NCBI GenBank assembly: GCA_030427245.1
Contig: JAUHXA010000041.1
Span: 1-62,378, forward strand
Length of the DNA stretch: 62,378 bases
Reading direction: 5' to 3'
From: Bacteroidia bacterium
GTDB lineage: Bacteria > Bacteroidota > Bacteroidia > Chitinophagales > UBA2359
Part shown: piece after piece, positions 9,043-18,557 of the stretch
Numbering within the stretch: the first letter of the stretch is position 1
Layout: each line of letters begins with the position of its first letter
Notes under the pieces: model-generated
The model's database searches: none
The model's input: only the letters and a program-made list of their open reading frames with translations
Told to the model about the DNA's origin: nothing
Position numbers and translations under genes: made by a program

Positions 9043-10146
9043 ATGATGACAAAAATTTCTCTAAAGAACACGCATCCCAAACACTGGCGTGTTTCCTTCC
9101 ATAAAATCGCCCTCCTTGGGCTGACAATCTTGTGGGCGACTTCCATAACTGCAAAAGGGCCTATACTGTCGACCAAAAAACTACAATCTCCTCCGCCACG
9201 CATCATTCGTACTTGCTGCTCTTTTGGCGTAAAGGTAAGCCTCTTTCGATTGCCCATCAAAATCACCGAAATCACCAGTATCGAAAAGATAGGCACTCAT
9301 GAATATATGGGAAGTACCAAAGAAAAAAACGGCATCATTTATACCCAAAAAGGAGGATTCATTGACTTAGGACATGTGCGTGATCAAGCAGATTGGACCG
9401 CCTATTTATATACCCAGATTTTGCAGCATCAATCGAAGGGTGAATTTGTTCAAAAAATTGGTTACGAAGGAGGTGTAAAAGAATTGAAGGTTCAGATATC
9501 TAAGGATTTGAGCCAAGAAGATATAGTAAAATTGGCAGGAAAAATCGCTTATGACCTTTCTGTATGGCACGAAATTTCTACTTGGTTTGGGGCTTCGACC
9601 ATTCCGCTCGTCCCAGAACGTTATTCCAGTTTTTCGGTGGAAGATGCCTATTCCAATTTATTGGGAGCAACTTTGGGCATGAAAGCTCTTCAAAGCAATC
9701 TGCCTTATGAAACAGCAATGACCCAATTGATTGAAGATACATTAGAGGATTTGGAGGCAGTCAAAACAGAAGAAGAAACACAGGCTGCAATGGAGGAAGT
9801 ACGAGAAATATGGTGGAGCGGGAAAAAGACCTTGCCGAGCCGAAACGTATTGATAGCAAGGGAATTGAATGTTTACCCAACGGTTTACCCTTGGCTGATT
9901 CCCCAGAAAGCGAAAGACATAGAAACTCGCTCTCTGACGGTTCCTCAGAAAAGCCACAACGGAAAGCTTTTAGCCGACTTTTACCAATTCTCTATCAAAC
10001 TGAATTACAAATTTCCTTTCAAAAAGATATTTCCCAATCGAAAAAACCGAATCATTACACAAGCAGATTTCGGGACATTGCTTCTATATGCTGAAAAAGA
10101 ACTAAATAGTTCAAAGCATGATTGGTTGAGTCAGGCAAGTCTTTAG
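9043..10146 (+). CDS. DUF4056-like protein
   Basis: 367 residues. An N-terminal hydrophobic stretch (about 21-38, ending SITAKG) could be a signal peptide after a long basic lead. The following PPPRIIRTCCSFG, GGFIDLGHVRDQADWTAY and WHEISTWFGAS segments resemble DUF4056 proteins, in which conserved His residues suggest a metalloenzyme. No experimentally known function. It starts 61 bp after the amidohydrolase on the same strand, so cotranscription is possible. The family assignment is from memory of the motif pattern and should be treated as moderate. Confidence 0.6.
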   Translation: MMTKISLKNTHPKHWRVSFHKIALLGLTILWATSITAKGPILSTKKLQSPPPRIIRTCCSFGVKVSLFRLPIKITEITSIEKIGTHEYMGSTKEKNGIIYTQKGGFIDLGHVRDQADWTAYLYTQILQHQSKGEFVQKIGYEGGVKELKVQISKDLSQEDIVKLAGKIAYDLSVWHEISTWFGASTIPLVPERYSSFSVEDAYSNLLGATLGMKALQSNLPYETAMTQLIEDTLEDLEAVKTEEETQAAMEEVREIWWSGKKTLPSRNVLIARELNVYPTVYPWLIPQKAKDIETRSLTVPQKSHNGKLLADFYQFSIKLNYKFPFKKIFPNRKNRIITQADFGTLLLYAEKELNSSKHDWLSQASL

Positions 10147-10279
10147 AGCCCTGACACACCACAACTCCCTTCAATGAGGTTATAATCAAATTGAAAGAAT
10201 TACAAAACAATTTAGAATATCCTTACCTTTACATCTAAATTTTTCGAAGCCAAACAAACAATCTTAAAAATCAAAAAAT

Positions 10280-11362
10280 ATGGCAACATCTACTAAGTTT
10301 CGTCCTGGAGTATTGCATGGTGATGAAGTAACCGAATTGCTCAATTATGCCAACGAACACAATTTTGCACTTCCTGCTGTCAATGTGGTAGGAACAAACA
10401 CAGTGAATGGTGTTTTGGAAACCGCAAGAGATTTAAACTCTCCTGTTATCATCCAGTTTTCGAATGGAGGAGCGAGTTTTTATGCAGGCAAAGGCTTGTC
10501 TAACGAGGGACAACGAGCTGCTATTTTGGGTTCTATTTCGGGCGCAAAACACGTACATGAGTTAGCAGAAGCTTATGGCGTGACAGTTATTTTACATACC
10601 GACCACTGTGCTAAAAAAATCCTTCCTTGGATAGCGGGATTGGTGGATTATAGCGAAAAACACTTTGAGCAATATGGCAGACCTTTGTATAGTTCTCACA
10701 TGATTGATTTGAGTGAAGAACCCATTGAAGAGAATGTGGAGATTTGTAAGGAATACTTGAAACGCATGGACCCAATTGGTATGACCCTCGAAATCGAATT
10801 GGGTGTAACAGGAGGTGAAGAAGATGGGGTAGATAACTCAAATGTGGACAGCTCACGCCTTTATACACAGCCCGAAGAAGTGGCGTATGCATACGAAGAA
10901 TTGAAGAAAGTGAGTCCAAAAGAACGTTTTACCGTTGCGGCCGCTTTCGGAAATGTACATGGAGTCTATCGTCCTGGTAATGTGGAATTGAAGCCGATTA
11001 TTCTCAAAAATTCTCAGGATTATATCCAAAAGAAATTTAACACAAGCGACAACCCCATCAATTTTGTATTTCACGGTGGTAGCGGTTCTTCTCGTGAAGA
11101 AATCAGAGAGGCAATCGAGTACGGAGCCGTGAAGATGAACATTGATACGGATATGCAATGGGCTTTTGCGTCGGGTATTCGTGACTACTTTGCTGACAAT
11201 CATGACTACCTTCAAACACAAATCGGTAATCCCGAAGGCCCTGATTCTCCAAACAAAAGCAAATACGACCCTCGCAAATGGTTGAGATATGCAGAAGGTT
11301 ATTTTGTAGAACGTTTGAAAACAGCCTTTGAAGATTTGAACTGTGTGGGCAAAAACGCTTAA
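10280..11362 (+). CDS. fbaA: Class II fructose-bisphosphate aldolase
   Basis: 360 residues, close to the E. coli FbaA length. The zinc/catalytic motif HTDHCAKK spans 106-113 (Asp108 general acid/base, His109 zinc ligand), with LEIELGVTGGEEDGVD, an FAAAFGNVHGVY-like segment and FHGGSGSS for zinc and phosphate binding. It catalyses reversible cleavage of fructose-1,6-bisphosphate to dihydroxyacetone phosphate and glyceraldehyde-3-phosphate in the cytoplasm. It appears monocistronic, with a 133-bp leader region upstream. Highly conserved and confidently identified. Confidence 0.96.
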   Translation: MATSTKFRPGVLHGDEVTELLNYANEHNFALPAVNVVGTNTVNGVLETARDLNSPVIIQFSNGGASFYAGKGLSNEGQRAAILGSISGAKHVHELAEAYGVTVILHTDHCAKKILPWIAGLVDYSEKHFEQYGRPLYSSHMIDLSEEPIEENVEICKEYLKRMDPIGMTLEIELGVTGGEEDGVDNSNVDSSRLYTQPEEVAYAYEELKKVSPKERFTVAAAFGNVHGVYRPGNVELKPIILKNSQDYIQKKFNTSDNPINFVFHGGSGSSREEIREAIEYGAVKMNIDTDMQWAFASGIRDYFADNHDYLQTQIGNPEGPDSPNKSKYDPRKWLRYAEGYFVERLKTAFEDLNCVGKNA

Positions 11363-11454
11363 ACTGTTTGATGATTGTATTGTTGAATTGCTAAATGGGG
11401 GCTATCTTTTTTTGTAAAGTGCCTGTTTAGCAATTCTTCAAAAACAGCTTGAAT

Positions 11455-11679
11455 ATGAACTACAAAGATATTATCACTATTGAAGCAGGAAAACGAGGCG
11501 GAAAACCTTGTATTAGGCGCATGAGAATTACCGTTTATGATGTACTTTCATGGCTTGCTTCTGGAATGAGTATAGCCGAAATAATAGACGATTTTCCCGA
11601 GTTAACTCATCAAGATGTACTCGCAAGCCTTCAATTTGCAGCAGAGCGGGAAAATCAAATTATGTATTGTAGAGCATAG
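11455..11679 (+). CDS. DUF433-domain protein (putative antitoxin)
   Basis: 74 residues from the ATG at 11455; a TTG 6 bases upstream is an unneeded alternative. The sequence ITIEAGKRGGKPCIRRMRITVYDVL...GMSIAEIIDDFPELTHQDVLASLQFAAERE is the classic DUF433 pattern, a small helix-turn-helix-like fold. Such proteins usually sit directly upstream of a DUF5615 PIN-like toxin. Here the DUF5615 gene begins 286 bp downstream instead of overlapping, an unusual spacing. It presumably binds the toxin, the promoter, or both. Confidence 0.85.
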   Translation: MNYKDIITIEAGKRGGKPCIRRMRITVYDVLSWLASGMSIAEIIDDFPELTHQDVLASLQFAAERENQIMYCRA

Positions 11680-11904
11680 GATTCGACTCCGCTTGTGGCA
11701 CAGACATGCTCTTTTTAACAGCTATCAGATTAGGGTTAAAACTTTTTAGATATTGTTGTCCTATAATTTTCCTTATTCCCACACAACTAAAAACCAATCA
11801 CTTATCTCGGATGCACATAAAATTACTACTCTGCTGTTAATTGATAGCAATCATGAGCAACTTTATTTTGAATGTTTTTCATTAATAAAGTAAGATGCCC
11901 TGCC

Positions 11905-11912
11905 TATATTTG
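11905..11912 (+). promoter_or_regulatory. Candidate -7 box TATATTTG before the DUF5615 gene
   Basis: A TAnnTTTG match about 54 bp upstream of the ATG at 11966, with a TTTG at 11877-11880 at a slightly long spacing of 24. If functional, the toxin-like gene has its own promoter separate from DUF433. Confidence 0.35.
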
Positions 11913-11965
11913 CATTTAGTTTTCACTTTCTTATCTATATTCGCAAAATTAAATAGCAGTGAAAG

Positions 11966-12298
11966 ATGAAATTACTTTTAGACCAAAACCTTTCCTATAA
12001 GTTAGTGAATAGATTAGCCATTTTATATCCGGACTCATCTCATGTCCGTCTAGAAGGAATGGATACAGAAGAAGATGTAGCTATTTGGGATTTTGCAGAA
12101 ATGAATGATTTCACAATAGTTACTCAAGACGCCGATTTTGTTGATATAGGAATTCTAAAAGGCTATCCTCCAAAAGCTATTTGGCTAAGGTGTGGCAATA
12201 CTTCAACTATCAACGTCCAAAATATATTAACAGAGAATTATGAGATAATAAAAGATTTCATTGAAAATCAAGAAAAAAGTTGCTTGGAGCTTTTTTAA
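11966..12298 (+). CDS. DUF5615 PIN-like protein (putative toxin)
   Basis: 110 residues. It opens MKLLLDQNLSYKLV (PIN-like acidic residue in LLDQNLS) and carries DSSHVR, ATWD-like VAIWDFAEMNDFTIVTQDADFVD and PPKAIWLRCGN, all typical of DUF5615. PIN-like members are predicted metal-dependent RNases. The conserved acidic residues (DQN, E in the helix, QDADF) are present, so it looks intact. Predicted partner is the DUF433 protein, but the 286-bp gap makes tight cotranscription less certain. Confidence 0.85.
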   Translation: MKLLLDQNLSYKLVNRLAILYPDSSHVRLEGMDTEEDVAIWDFAEMNDFTIVTQDADFVDIGILKGYPPKAIWLRCGNTSTINVQNILTENYEIIKDFIENQEKSCLELF

Positions 12299-12342
12299 AT
12301 CACTTACTTCAAATATACGGTAAGCAAAATCCAGTATTTATT

Positions 12343-12990
12343 TCAGTCTTCATCCTCAATCAAAAACAAATACACCTCCTTCGGGCCATGCGCCCCCAAT
12401 ACCAATGTCTTTTCAATATCCGCTGTTCTGCTCGGCCCTGTTGCCAAACTGATCATAGAAGGCATATTCAAGCCATATTTTTGTTGAATAAGTGTCAACC
12501 CTTCTCCAATATCATAACACAACTGCGAAGTATAAGCAACCACAAGGTGAACAGGTGGAAAAATACTCAGTTGACGACCGCTTGCCAAAGCTGATGATAA
12601 AATAATCGTGCCTGTTCGAGCAATCAATACTTCACAAAAGGTCAGTCCAGCATGGGACTTCTCCAAATTTCGACCAATCCTGCAATTGCGAAAATCCATT
12701 TCTTCAAAAAGTTGTTGAAGACTTTCATTCCAACAATATAAATACTGCCACCCCTCAGTCTTTGACAATTCGGTAAGAGACTCCAAAAACACCGCTTCAT
12801 CTTCACAATACACAAACTTCCCTGATACATTCGTGAATTCTTCTGCAAACAAAACCGCCAAAGGAGTATCGGCTTCGGGTGTTTGGTAGAAAGAATTGGG
12901 ACGTTGGAAGTCGGGATAGGGTTTGGGAGTTGGCTGCTTCAATGCCTTTTTGATGCGATTCAAGATGTTGGTTTTGGCTGTTTTGCTCAT
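12343..12990 (-). CDS. LUD-domain protein (LutC/YkgG family)
   Basis: 215 residues. LUD features: N-terminal helix (KTNILNRIKKAL), a central sandwich, VLIARTGTIILSSA, GRQLSIFPPVHLVVAYTSQL and C-terminal ATGPSRTADIEKTLVLGAHGPKEVYLFLIED. LutC acts with LutA and LutB in lactate oxidation. No lutA or lutB is present here, so a stand-alone role is possible. It is convergent with the DUF5615 gene and divergent from dut. Family assignment is firm, pathway uncertain. Confidence 0.88.
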   Translation of the reverse strand: MSKTAKTNILNRIKKALKQPTPKPYPDFQRPNSFYQTPEADTPLAVLFAEEFTNVSGKFVYCEDEAVFLESLTELSKTEGWQYLYCWNESLQQLFEEMDFRNCRIGRNLEKSHAGLTFCEVLIARTGTIILSSALASGRQLSIFPPVHLVVAYTSQLCYDIGEGLTLIQQKYGLNMPSMISLATGPSRTADIEKTLVLGAHGPKEVYLFLIEDED

Positions 12991-13047
12991 ATTTGAAGGT
13001 CATTAAGATTTTGAAAATCAAAGCCGTTTTTAATTTTCATTTTTTAC

Positions 13048-13082
13048 TTTGATTTTCATTTACGCTGAATGGTGTATCTTTG
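13048..13082 (+). promoter_or_regulatory. Candidate dut promoter (TTTG ... TATCTTTG)
   Basis: TATCTTTG at 13075-13082 with TTTG at 13048-13051 (spacer 23, slightly long). The -7 box ends only 5 bp before the dut ATG at 13088, so transcription would begin at or next to the start codon, giving a leaderless or nearly leaderless mRNA. Confidence 0.45.
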
Positions 13083-13087
13083 CAGTT

Positions 13088-13519
13088 ATGGTAGTAAAAA
13101 TAGTCAATAAATCCAACAATCCATTACCTAAATACGAAACATCAGGTTCGGCAGGTATGGATGTTCGAGCTTTTTTGGAGGAGGACATGACCATCGCTCC
13201 TCATGAACGCAAATTAGTTCCTACTGGCTTATATGTCTCTTTGCCAGAAGGTTACGAGATGCAGATTCGAGCAAGAAGCGGTCTGGCGTACAAAAAAGGC
13301 TTGATTTTGCCGAATGCACCGGGAACTGTGGATTCTGATTTCAGGGGACATGTTCATGTTATTTTGGCGAATATTTCGACCGAAACTCACCTTATCCAAA
13401 ATGGTGATCGCATTGCCCAATTAGTATTTGCGAAGTACGAACAAGTGACTTGGGAAGATGTCGAAGTGCTGGACGAAACAGAAAGAGGAACGGGTGGATT
13501 TGGAAGTACAGGAGTTTGA
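13088..13519 (+). CDS. dut: dUTP diphosphatase
   Basis: 143 residues from the ATG at 13088. The frame is open 39 bases further up, but that segment overlaps the promoter box and lacks family similarity. All five trimeric dUTPase motifs are visible: GSAGMDVRA, RARSGLAYK (catalytic Ser region), PGTVDSDFRG (catalytic Asp, uracil hairpin), NGDRIAQLV and the C-terminal arm RGTGGFGSTG. It hydrolyses dUTP to dUMP and pyrophosphate, keeping uracil out of DNA and feeding dTMP synthesis. Cytoplasmic homotrimer. Confidence 0.97.
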   Translation: MVVKIVNKSNNPLPKYETSGSAGMDVRAFLEEDMTIAPHERKLVPTGLYVSLPEGYEMQIRARSGLAYKKGLILPNAPGTVDSDFRGHVHVILANISTETHLIQNGDRIAQLVFAKYEQVTWEDVEVLDETERGTGGFGSTGV

Positions 13520-13593
13520 TATTCAAATCTAAATAAATCCTTGAAAATGAACACCAAAAAAATGCAAATCACTCAACCACAAAAACAGTTTGA

Positions 13594-14601
13594 ATGAATG
13601 TAATTATACCTATGGCAGAGCGAGGTAATTCGCTCCGCCCACATACATTGACCACTCCAAAGCCCTTGCTACACATTGCAGGCAAGCCCATTATACAACG
13701 TTTAGTGGAGAGTATTGTAGCAATGAGTGAAGAACCCATTGAAAAAATTGGTTTTGTAGTCGGGAATTTTGGCAAAGAGGTGGAAGATCAATTGGAACAG
13801 ATAGCTAAAAATGTGGGTGCAGAAGGACATATTCTGTATCAAGAACACAAAATGGGAACAGCTCATGCCATTCTTTGCGCTCAAAGTTTGTTGAACCAAT
13901 CCGTCTTGATTGCCTTTGCAGATACCTTGTTCATAGGGAATTTAGACATTGAAGGAGATTGGGACGGTATTATTTGGACCTGTAAAGTAGAAGAACCTAC
14001 CCGATGTGGAGTTGTGAAACTGGACGAAAACAATGTCATCACCAAGTTTGTCGAAAAACCCGATGAATATGTATCCGACATGGCGATTATTGGCGTATAT
14101 TATTTCAAAGATGGAATGTTTCTGAAAAACGAACTCCAATATTTGCTTGACAATGAACTATCCGAAAGCGGGCAGTATCATTTGACGGTTGCTTTGGATA
14201 TTATGAACCAAAAAGACGCACAGTTTGGCGTAGCTATTGCAGAAGAATGGTTAGACTGCGGAAATAAAGCTGCTTGTCTGCATACGAATGAACGGATTTT
14301 GGAGTTAAACAATGAGGGGGAAGAACTGATTTCGCCTTCTGCTGTTATAGAAAATACAACCATTGTTCAACCTTGTTATATCGGACCAGGTGTACGCCTT
14401 AAAAATTCAGTGATTGGTCCCTATGTGTCAATTGAAGCAGGAACGACAATCGAAGATTCCATTATTCGCAACAGCATTATTCAATCTCATTCCTACATTC
14501 GCCATCAGGTATTGACAGACTCCATGATTGGAAGTTCGGTACGCCTTGAAGGACAAGCCAAAGCTCTTGATGTAGGAGACTTTTCAACAACACAATCGTA
14601 A
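13594..14601 (+). CDS. Sugar-phosphate nucleotidyltransferase
   Basis: 335 residues. N-terminal nucleotidyltransferase fold (about 1-235) with an MAERGNSLRPHTLTTPKPLL signature, where the usual GxG appears as ERGNS, plus ADTLFIG (metal-binding Asp), VEKPDEY and WLDCGN. A left-handed beta-helix-like hexapeptide tail follows (about 250-335: IENTTIVQPCYIGPGVRL, IRNSIIQSHSYI). It probably makes an NDP-sugar from a sugar-1-phosphate; the sugar is not determined. Its TAA overlaps the ATG of the next gene by one base (TAATG), indicating translational coupling with the TPR gene. Confidence 0.87.
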   Translation: MNVIIPMAERGNSLRPHTLTTPKPLLHIAGKPIIQRLVESIVAMSEEPIEKIGFVVGNFGKEVEDQLEQIAKNVGAEGHILYQEHKMGTAHAILCAQSLLNQSVLIAFADTLFIGNLDIEGDWDGIIWTCKVEEPTRCGVVKLDENNVITKFVEKPDEYVSDMAIIGVYYFKDGMFLKNELQYLLDNELSESGQYHLTVALDIMNQKDAQFGVAIAEEWLDCGNKAACLHTNERILELNNEGEELISPSAVIENTTIVQPCYIGPGVRLKNSVIGPYVSIEAGTTIEDSIIRNSIIQSHSYIRHQVLTDSMIGSSVRLEGQAKALDVGDFSTTQS

Positions 14602-16370
14602 TGAAGCTTAAGTTTTTAAATTCCCTCGTTTTTTGTTTACTAACAGTTTGCACGTTTTGTATAACTGCTCATCCTACCTTTGCTCAGTCGAAAAAGAAGA
14701 AAGACAAAAAAACCAAATTGGTGAGTGCTAAGGTAGACGAAGGACAAGAAATGAAAGTGCAGCAACTGTTTTTTGAAGGCATGACTGCAAAGCTAAAAGA
14801 CGATATGAAGTCTGCAAAAGCGGCTTTTACGGAGGTGTTGAAATTGGATTCCGAAAACGATGCGGCAATCTATGAACTTGCCAAGATATATTTTGATGCT
14901 CAGGACAAAGAGAGGTCTTTGGAGTATGCAAAGCAAGCAGCAGAATTGGATCCTACCAACAAATGGTATCAGTTTTTGTATGCCGAAACCTTGGCTCTAA
15001 ATCAACAGTTTGACGATGCGGCAAAGGTCTATGAGGAAATGGTGAAGAACGACAACAGCAATTATGAATATTACTTTGATTGGGGCTACATGCTCATCAA
15101 AGCGGATAAAATGGAGGAAGCGATTAAGGTCTATGACCTCATTGAAGGAAAGATTGGCGTGACCGAAAACGTCAGTTTACAGAAACAACGCTTGTTCATT
15201 CAGACAGGCAATATGGAAGGAGGAATTGCGGAATTAAACAAATTAATTGCCGAATTTCCTAAAGAAACTCGTTACTACCAGTTGTTGGCAGAACTCTACG
15301 AACAGACAGGAAAGGAAGAAATGGCGATTGAAGTTTATAAAAAATTGGCAGAAGTTTCTCCCGATAATCCCTTGTCGCAGTTGGCGATGGCAGATTACTA
15401 CAAAAAACAGGGCAATGAAGAAAAATATCTCGAAACGCTGGAATTAGCACTCAGCAACCCTGACTTGCCGATTGACCTAAAAGCCAAAATATTTTACCCT
15501 TATATTGACGACATCAAAAAAGGAGCAGATGAGACGGCCAAAAAAGAAGCTTTTCGATTGATGGACATCATCAAATCGGCACACGAAAAAGAAGCACTGA
15601 CCTATACTTTGTATGGCGAGTTGTTGTTTGCGGATAAGAAATCGGAAGAAGCTTTGGAGGCTTTTCGACATTCGGCAGAATTGGACAAGAAACGTTTGGA
15701 GGTTTGGCAGCAGGTGATGTTGCTGCAATTTGAAACGCACAAATATACCGAACTGACCAAAGACAGCAAATTGGTCATGGAGCTTTTCCCGAATCAACCG
15801 ATGCCTTACTATTTCAATGGTTTGGCATATACAGAGTTGAAAGAATACGACAAAGCGGTGAAAATATTGAAAAAAGGAGCGATGATCAGTGTCAGCAATC
15901 CCAACTTGCGGGCGCAGATGTATTCGATTTTGGGTGAAAACTACAATACCCTAAAAGACTACGAGAACTCTGATAAATACTTTCAGAAAGCATTGGAAAT
16001 CAGTCCCAATAATGCTACTGTATTGAACAATTATGCTTACTTCTTGTCGGTCAGAAACGAAAACTTGGAGGAAGCAGAAGCTATGTCCAAAAAATCCAAC
16101 GACATTGAACCCAACAACTCTTCCTTTTTGGATACCTACGGTTGGATCATGTACCAAAAAGGCAACTATGAAGAGGCTAAAAAATGGCTCGAAAAATCGT
16201 TGAAAGCAGATGATAGAGAAAGTGCTACGACTTTTGAACATTTGGGAGACACCTTCTATAAGTTGGGCAACATCGAAAAGGCAGTTAGTAATTGGGAACA
16301 GGCAAAATCTAAAGGCGGCGGTTCTGAACTATTGGAAAAAAAGATTGCAGACAAGAAACTCTACGAATAA
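14601..16370 (+). CDS. Exported tetratricopeptide-repeat protein
   Basis: 589 residues. A signal peptide (about 1-28, ending HPTFAQ) and a short Lys-rich segment precede TPR units from about 45 to the C terminus (AAIYELAKIYFDAQDKERSLEYAKQAAELDP and similar), some 12-14 repeats. The start overlaps the stop of the nucleotidyltransferase by one base. TPR solenoids scaffold protein complexes; in Bacteroidota such exported TPR proteins are common and often essential, but the partner is unknown. It ends 18 bp from the convergent glycosidase gene. Confidence 0.85.
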   Translation: MKLKFLNSLVFCLLTVCTFCITAHPTFAQSKKKKDKKTKLVSAKVDEGQEMKVQQLFFEGMTAKLKDDMKSAKAAFTEVLKLDSENDAAIYELAKIYFDAQDKERSLEYAKQAAELDPTNKWYQFLYAETLALNQQFDDAAKVYEEMVKNDNSNYEYYFDWGYMLIKADKMEEAIKVYDLIEGKIGVTENVSLQKQRLFIQTGNMEGGIAELNKLIAEFPKETRYYQLLAELYEQTGKEEMAIEVYKKLAEVSPDNPLSQLAMADYYKKQGNEEKYLETLELALSNPDLPIDLKAKIFYPYIDDIKKGADETAKKEAFRLMDIIKSAHEKEALTYTLYGELLFADKKSEEALEAFRHSAELDKKRLEVWQQVMLLQFETHKYTELTKDSKLVMELFPNQPMPYYFNGLAYTELKEYDKAVKILKKGAMISVSNPNLRAQMYSILGENYNTLKDYENSDKYFQKALEISPNNATVLNNYAYFLSVRNENLEEAEAMSKKSNDIEPNNSSFLDTYGWIMYQKGNYEEAKKWLEKSLKADDRESATTFEHLGDTFYKLGNIEKAVSNWEQAKSKGGGSELLEKKIADKKLYE

Positions 16371-16388
16371 ACCATTTTCTGGGCTTCG

Positions 16389-18281
16389 TCAAAGCTTCAC
16401 CATCTTCAAAACCTGCTTCTTGCCGTTCACTTCAATTCCTAGAAAATACACTCCATTCCCCCACTCCTGACCATCAATTTTCAATTTATAAATCCCCCTA
16501 CTCTTCACTGTTTCCTTTAAGAGGATTTGAATTCGCTTACCTTGAAGGTCAAAAACCTCCATACGGATTTTGGCATTTTTCTTCAATTGAAGCTCCAAGG
16601 AAGTCTTGTCTTTGAATGTGTTAGGAAACAATTTTACTTCAAAATGTGAGGGATTCACATCTTCAATAGAAGTGCTGATATCATCGCTTGTAGCCGTCAA
16701 GAAAACAGGTATTCCCGTCAAAACCACCTGCTGACTTGATACCACCGAGTAAGCCTCCGTCAAACCAAAATCCCATTCCATTTGCTTCACATTGGACAAT
16801 TTCCACGATTCTGGAAACGAGTAAGTAGCGTTTGCAGTTTCACTTTGGTCGGTTTCCGTTGCAGCCCAAAGGGTGTAAATGTAGGTTTCATCTGGTTTCT
16901 TGAAAGCGCCTCCTTTCACTTTTTCAGGTAATTTCATGGCTGCCGTTCTTTCTGCATCGTATTTTGTTCCAAACAAAAGCTCCGAAGTCGTTTTGTAGCC
17001 AATCGCAGAAGGATACATTTTGGCTTGCGTAATCGGCAAGTCGGAAAGGGGTTCATATAGGCCCATGCGATTGAAGCCTGCATCGGTAGCCATCCACGGT
17101 CCACCTTCACTCAGTGCGTAAATGTGGTATTGAAGGATATTGTTTTGTTGGCAAAGAATGGGCGTTTTCATCAGAAAATTGCGTTGTGCTTCCATCGAAC
17201 CAATTGAGCCATTGAAGGATTCACGAGGAATATTCGACTCGGTGATAATCCACAGTTTTTCGGGAAAAGTCGAGCCATTGTAGCCATACTCAAACAGGGT
17301 TTCTTCAAAGCGTTTTTTGCGGTCAATCACCGATTTTGCAGCCGCATCTGAATGTCGGGTGTAGCGAAAATCCATAATGGAATTGTCCCAATAGTCCAAG
17401 CTTCCATCGTGATGTGGATAAGTGTGATAACTCAACACATCAAAATAAGCGCCGCCCTTGTTCGGAAAATTGGGATGCACATTCCCTTCATCGGGATTGT
17501 CCGTATTCCGCAAAAGCACATCCAAAAAACTATACGTTCCGATTCCGCCTACTGCCACATAAGCCGTTGGGTCAATGGATTTGATGACCTCATAGCTGAT
17601 TCTCAACATCCGAATATAGTGATAGACAGGGGCGTGTAAAACAAAATCGCAAGGAGGCGGATCATATGTCCACCAACTGCCTTCTTCATTGGCGGGTTTG
17701 ATGGCATCGTAGCCCCAATTCACATCAGGCTCGTTCCATATCTCCCAAAATTTGACTTGATTTTTGTAGCGAGGCACCATTTTGTAGAGGTAGAGGGCGT
17801 AGTAATTGTCTTCATTGACAGGCGTTCCATGTTCGCCATCGTCCCAAATCGGTTCATACAAATTGGCAAACAAATCGGTTGGTGCGTCGGGACAGTACAT
17901 CGTTGTATCTCGGTGTTCTTCGGTTGGATATCCCACAAAAACTGTATTGTCTTCAATCCCAATGGATTCGTAATACTCAAAAACGTCCTCTCGAATGTGG
18001 TAGCCCCAATACTCCAAAAAATGTGCTGGCAAAGTTATCCGAAAGCCATTGACACCAATCCCTTCAATACCCAAATCTGGATTGCCCTTCGCAATATTCG
18101 CCAAATCGGTATCCAACCACCCAGGATAAGCTCCTGTATTTACCCCATATCGAAAATCTCCATGATAGGGAGTAATAAAGTCATTGGCGGTGTAGTTGGG
18201 AGTCTGGGAATAGAGATGAAAGTGAAGGGTGAGTAAAAAGCATACAAATAGCCCTGACCACTTTGTAAAAAAATGTTGCAT
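16389..18281 (-). CDS. Secreted glycoside-hydrolase-like protein with T9SS sorting domain
   Basis: 630 residues from 18281. The open frame continues upstream, but MQHFFTKWSGLFVCFLLTLH begins a clear signal peptide. The central domain looks like a clan GH-A (beta/alpha)8 barrel: FWEIWNEPD offers the NEP acid/base Glu, YHTYPHH lies mid-barrel, and KLWIITESNI offers the nucleophile Glu. A beta-sandwich follows (about 470-550), then a type A T9SS C-terminal domain (VKLFPNTF...GNGVYFLGIEVNGKKQVLKMVKL). Expected to be exported to the surface or medium to attack a polysaccharide. GH39- or GH5-like affinity is possible, but the family and substrate are not settled. Confidence 0.8.
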   Translation of the reverse strand: MQHFFTKWSGLFVCFLLTLHFHLYSQTPNYTANDFITPYHGDFRYGVNTGAYPGWLDTDLANIAKGNPDLGIEGIGVNGFRITLPAHFLEYWGYHIREDVFEYYESIGIEDNTVFVGYPTEEHRDTTMYCPDAPTDLFANLYEPIWDDGEHGTPVNEDNYYALYLYKMVPRYKNQVKFWEIWNEPDVNWGYDAIKPANEEGSWWTYDPPPCDFVLHAPVYHYIRMLRISYEVIKSIDPTAYVAVGGIGTYSFLDVLLRNTDNPDEGNVHPNFPNKGGAYFDVLSYHTYPHHDGSLDYWDNSIMDFRYTRHSDAAAKSVIDRKKRFEETLFEYGYNGSTFPEKLWIITESNIPRESFNGSIGSMEAQRNFLMKTPILCQQNNILQYHIYALSEGGPWMATDAGFNRMGLYEPLSDLPITQAKMYPSAIGYKTTSELLFGTKYDAERTAAMKLPEKVKGGAFKKPDETYIYTLWAATETDQSETANATYSFPESWKLSNVKQMEWDFGLTEAYSVVSSQQVVLTGIPVFLTATSDDISTSIEDVNPSHFEVKLFPNTFKDKTSLELQLKKNAKIRMEVFDLQGKRIQILLKETVKSRGIYKLKIDGQEWGNGVYFLGIEVNGKKQVLKMVKL

Positions 18282-18471
18282 GGTGAAAAAATCCTTTTGA
18301 AGTGTATGAATAAATGGTGGGCTTGGTGGACTTTGGAAAAAGGTAGGCTTGTTTTGTGTGGTTCTATGACATCGTACAAAAACAATGACAATTTTGTGAC
18401 TGCAAAAGTAGTTAAAATTTGGCTTCAAAAGGAATGTAGATTCTATATAAACTTTCAAAAGTCGAATTATG

Positions 18472-18479
18472 TATCTTTG
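18472..18479 (+). promoter_or_regulatory. Candidate -7 box TATCTTTG upstream of aldehyde dehydrogenase
   Basis: Matches TAnnTTTG, 78 bp before the ATG at 18558, in the divergent region with the glycosidase gene. No convincing -33 element. Confidence 0.4.
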
Positions 18480-18557
18480 TGAAGAATTCAAATAGTCAAT
18501 ATAATTTCTTATTTTGCTACGATTTGATGTTTTCCCTAACAACAATATTCCACTGAA

